NCBI GenBank assembly: GCA_026393955.1
Contig: JAPKZE010000490.1
Coordinates: forward strand, 1 to 9,429
Direction of reading: 5' to 3'
Source of the DNA: Candidatus Aminicenantota bacterium
GTDB lineage: Bacteria > Acidobacteriota > Aminicenantia > Aminicenantales > Saccharicenantaceae
DNA length: 9,429 bases
Shown here: positions 7,751 through 9,429 of the stretch, piece by piece
Layout: each line of letters opens with the position of its first letter
How positions within the stretch are numbered: position 1 is the first letter of the stretch
The notes under the pieces: model-generated
Told to the model about the DNA's origin: nothing
Seen by the model: the letters and a program-made list of their open reading frames with translations, nothing else
Databases searched by the model: none
Position numbers and translations under genes: made by a program

Positions 7751-7964
7751 TTTACTTGGCCCGGATACGCTCTCATATAAAGACGGCCCGCCGCCGCTTT
7801 CTTCTCTTATTCCAGATATTCTCAGGGGGTCCAAGGCATTGCTCCCATAGCGCCTATTCTCTCTCATGGACAAAATGCGTCAATCACCGGGGGGGGGCAT
7901 TGCCTGGGTGAAATAAACAAAAATTGTCTCATCGCGAGGGGTGATGGCGGCCTGACGGGGTGGA

Positions 7965-9429
7965 TCAGCGGCCCTTAACTCCGGCCAACCGTGTGGCGTT
8001 CGTGCCGCAGTGGATCTCGCCGCCCCAGCGGTGATACGGATCAAAGCAGTCGAGGGGGACGACCCGGCACCCGAGCGGCTCGAGACGGTCCTTGACAGCC
8101 TGGAGCAGGACGTCCTGGCCATCGACCAGCGGACCGCGCGGATCGGGGACGATGTAGTCGTTCCCGAGTAGCAGGCCGTTGACCATATTGACCGTTTCGG
8201 CGAAGTAGCGGCCCGGGAACCAGCGGCTATCCGAATTGAACAGGACGGGGATCTCGATGATATCCGCGTCGGCCACTCCAAGCTCGTCCTGAAGCGTCCG
8301 GCGGACCGCGTCGATCTTTGACTGGACGAGCTCCTGGGCCGCCAGCAGACCTTTATCCCTCAGCGCTGCGGCGACGGGCCGCTCGAACTCTCCGGGCCTG
8401 TCGCCCTCCCGCTTTGTGCCCCGGTTCAGGATCCCTCCGGGAGCTTCCTGCTCGGCCCGCTTCAATATCTCGACGGCCAGGCGCGGCGACGGGATCATCA
8501 TGCGGAAGGGAGCGCCGACGTTCGACGGCACCCAGGAGACGGTCTCGTCGACATGCCCGATGACCAGCCAGGACGTGTCGAGCCAGAGCACGGGGCCCTG
8601 GGCGCCCTGGGCCTCGAGGAACTCGATGACCTCTGGATGCATCGCCCGCTCGGCCTGGGTTCCCGCGTAGAAGCGGCCGTTCGGGAATTCCCGGCCCTTC
8701 GCTTTTACAGGCGGGCTCACTTCGAGGTTCCCGTACCAATCGATCCACTGGGCCGGCCGGCCCCGGAAGCCGCCTTTATTGATAACGCCGAAGTCCCTCC
8801 CCAGCTTGTTCTTCGCGAACACGTCGTCGAGCTCCCGGCCGCGGTTGCCGTGAAGGGCGTAGTGCACGACACGTTCTCCGTCGGTCGCAGAGCCGATCTC
8901 CACGGCGTCCTGGATCCAGATGTCGTGTTCCGGGATCGAAGGGTCGGCGACGATCTCGAGCGCGGCTCCCGCCGCCTCGACGAGCGGCTCGAGATCGCGG
9001 ACGAACTGTTCGGTCCCCTTCGTCTTGACGACCTGGACTCGTTCGGCCGGGTCGAGGCAGGAGGAGAGCAGGAACGGAGCCACGCGGCACAGGAGCTTTT
9101 CTTCGTGAAGCGGCCGCCCCTCCCGCGTTTCGAACATGACCTTCACTTCGAGCGTTGGCGGGCGGTCCGTTGCGGGGAAGTCGGCGGCTTCGACCCCGAT
9201 AATGACGCCTTTCTTCCTGATGTCCGCCACGTTCACTTCCATGGGCGGCGGGACGAACCGGGAGCCGTCCGGAGAGGGAATGCGAATGAACGCGCGGGCG
9301 AAGCGGGTCCACGGCTCGGCTATCTCGGCCCAGACCCTGGCTCCCTGGGGGAGTTTCCCGTCCGGCAAGACTTGGATCTGGAGCATCTCCTCATCCGTGC
9401 CGGCCGGGAGGGGTGTCCCGTTCACGTCG
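7965..9429 (-). CDS. Protein-arginine deiminase (PAD family), 5' end outside window
   Basis: At least 486 residues (numbered from an in-frame GTG at 9425) belong to the animal-type peptidyl-arginine deiminase family, which converts protein arginine to citrulline. Catalytic residues are all visible: D173 in IWIQDAVEIG, H291 and D293 in IGHVDE, and the nucleophile C473 in EIHCGTN near the C-terminus, matching D350, H471, D473 and C645 of human PAD4. Further family blocks are GNLEVSPPV (232-240), NRG (194-196) and a VNM...EPLG stretch (412-452). Residues before about 115 look like the beta-rich middle domain. The reading frame continues to the window edge without a stop, and no ribosome binding site can be seen, so the true start and any signal peptide lie beyond 9429. 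It is 256 bases upstream of pilB, with no evident terminator between. Substrates are unknown; a link to the pilus genes is not shown. Confidence 0.9.
   Translation of the reverse strand, partial: DVNGTPLPAGTDEEMLQIQVLPDGKLPQGARVWAEIAEPWTRFARAFIRIPSPDGSRFVPPPMEVNVADIRKKGVIIGVEAADFPATDRPPTLEVKVMFETREGRPLHEEKLLCRVAPFLLSSCLDPAERVQVVKTKGTEQFVRDLEPLVEAAGAALEIVADPSIPEHDIWIQDAVEIGSATDGERVVHYALHGNRGRELDDVFAKNKLGRDFGVINKGGFRGRPAQWIDWYGNLEVSPPVKAKGREFPNGRFYAGTQAERAMHPEVIEFLEAQGAQGPVLWLDTSWLVIGHVDETVSWVPSNVGAPFRMMIPSPRLAVEILKRAEQEAPGGILNRGTKREGDRPGEFERPVAAALRDKGLLAAQELVQSKIDAVRRTLQDELGVADADIIEIPVLFNSDSRWFPGRYFAETVNMVNGLLLGNDYIVPDPRGPLVDGQDVLLQAVKDRLEPLGCRVVPLDCFDPYHRWGGEIHCGTNATRLAGVKGR

Noticed and set aside
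7855..7883. Alternative pilB promoter with -35 TTGACG at 7883-7878
   Set aside because: The best -10 at 17-18 bases is GAATAG or AGAATA, a poor match; the element at 7722-7750 is clearly better.
7915..7964. Possible terminator after the PAD gene
   Set aside because: The CATC/GATG stem is only 4 bp with a 9-base loop, and the T-rich stretch after it is interrupted; not enough to call.

Overview
The window is GC-rich bacterial DNA. All seven genes I support lie on the minus strand, so they are read from high to low coordinates. In transcription order they are: an N-terminally cut protein-arginine deiminase gene, then pilB, pilT, pilC, pilS, pilR and finally a type IV pilin gene (pilA), which ends in a clear intrinsic terminator. 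The order pilB-pilT-pilC-pilS-pilR-pilA is the one known from Myxococcus and Geobacter. Together with a GspG-like pilin and high GC, this suggests an Acidobacteriota-type organism (possibly Aminicenantia) or a deltaproteobacterial relative. The taxonomy is inferred and not proven by any marker gene here.

Region by region: 7965-9429 holds a bacterial homologue of the animal peptidyl-arginine deiminases with all four catalytic residues present; its N-terminus lies outside the window. 7709-7964 is a 256-base gap containing a good sigma70-type promoter that faces pilB. 851-7708 is a tight five-gene run (gaps of 28, 28, 36 and 10 bases) encoding the extension ATPase, the retraction ATPase, the platform protein, and a membrane sensor kinase with its sigma54-activating response regulator. 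650-850 is an AT-rich 201-base control region with a near-consensus sigma54 promoter and two tandem palindromes at enhancer distance. 83-649 is the pilin gene, and 27-57 its terminator.

How the parts fit: PilB powers pilus extension, PilT retraction, PilC is the inner-membrane platform and PilA the fibre subunit. PilS/PilR should sense a membrane cue and switch on pilA through sigma54. The palindrome GACA-N5-TGTC occurs three times in the window, and all three copies are in control regions: two upstream of the pilA promoter and one overlapping the -35 element of the pilB promoter. This suggests, but does not prove, that one regulator (PilR is the obvious candidate) activates pilA and also acts on the pilBTCSR operon. 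The secretin and alignment genes (pilMNOPQ), the prepilin peptidase and minor pilins are not in this window.

The two items most worth following are this shared-operator circuit and the animal-type arginine deiminase, which keeps its catalytic tetrad and one calcium site but appears to have lost the second calcium site and one substrate-side arginine.
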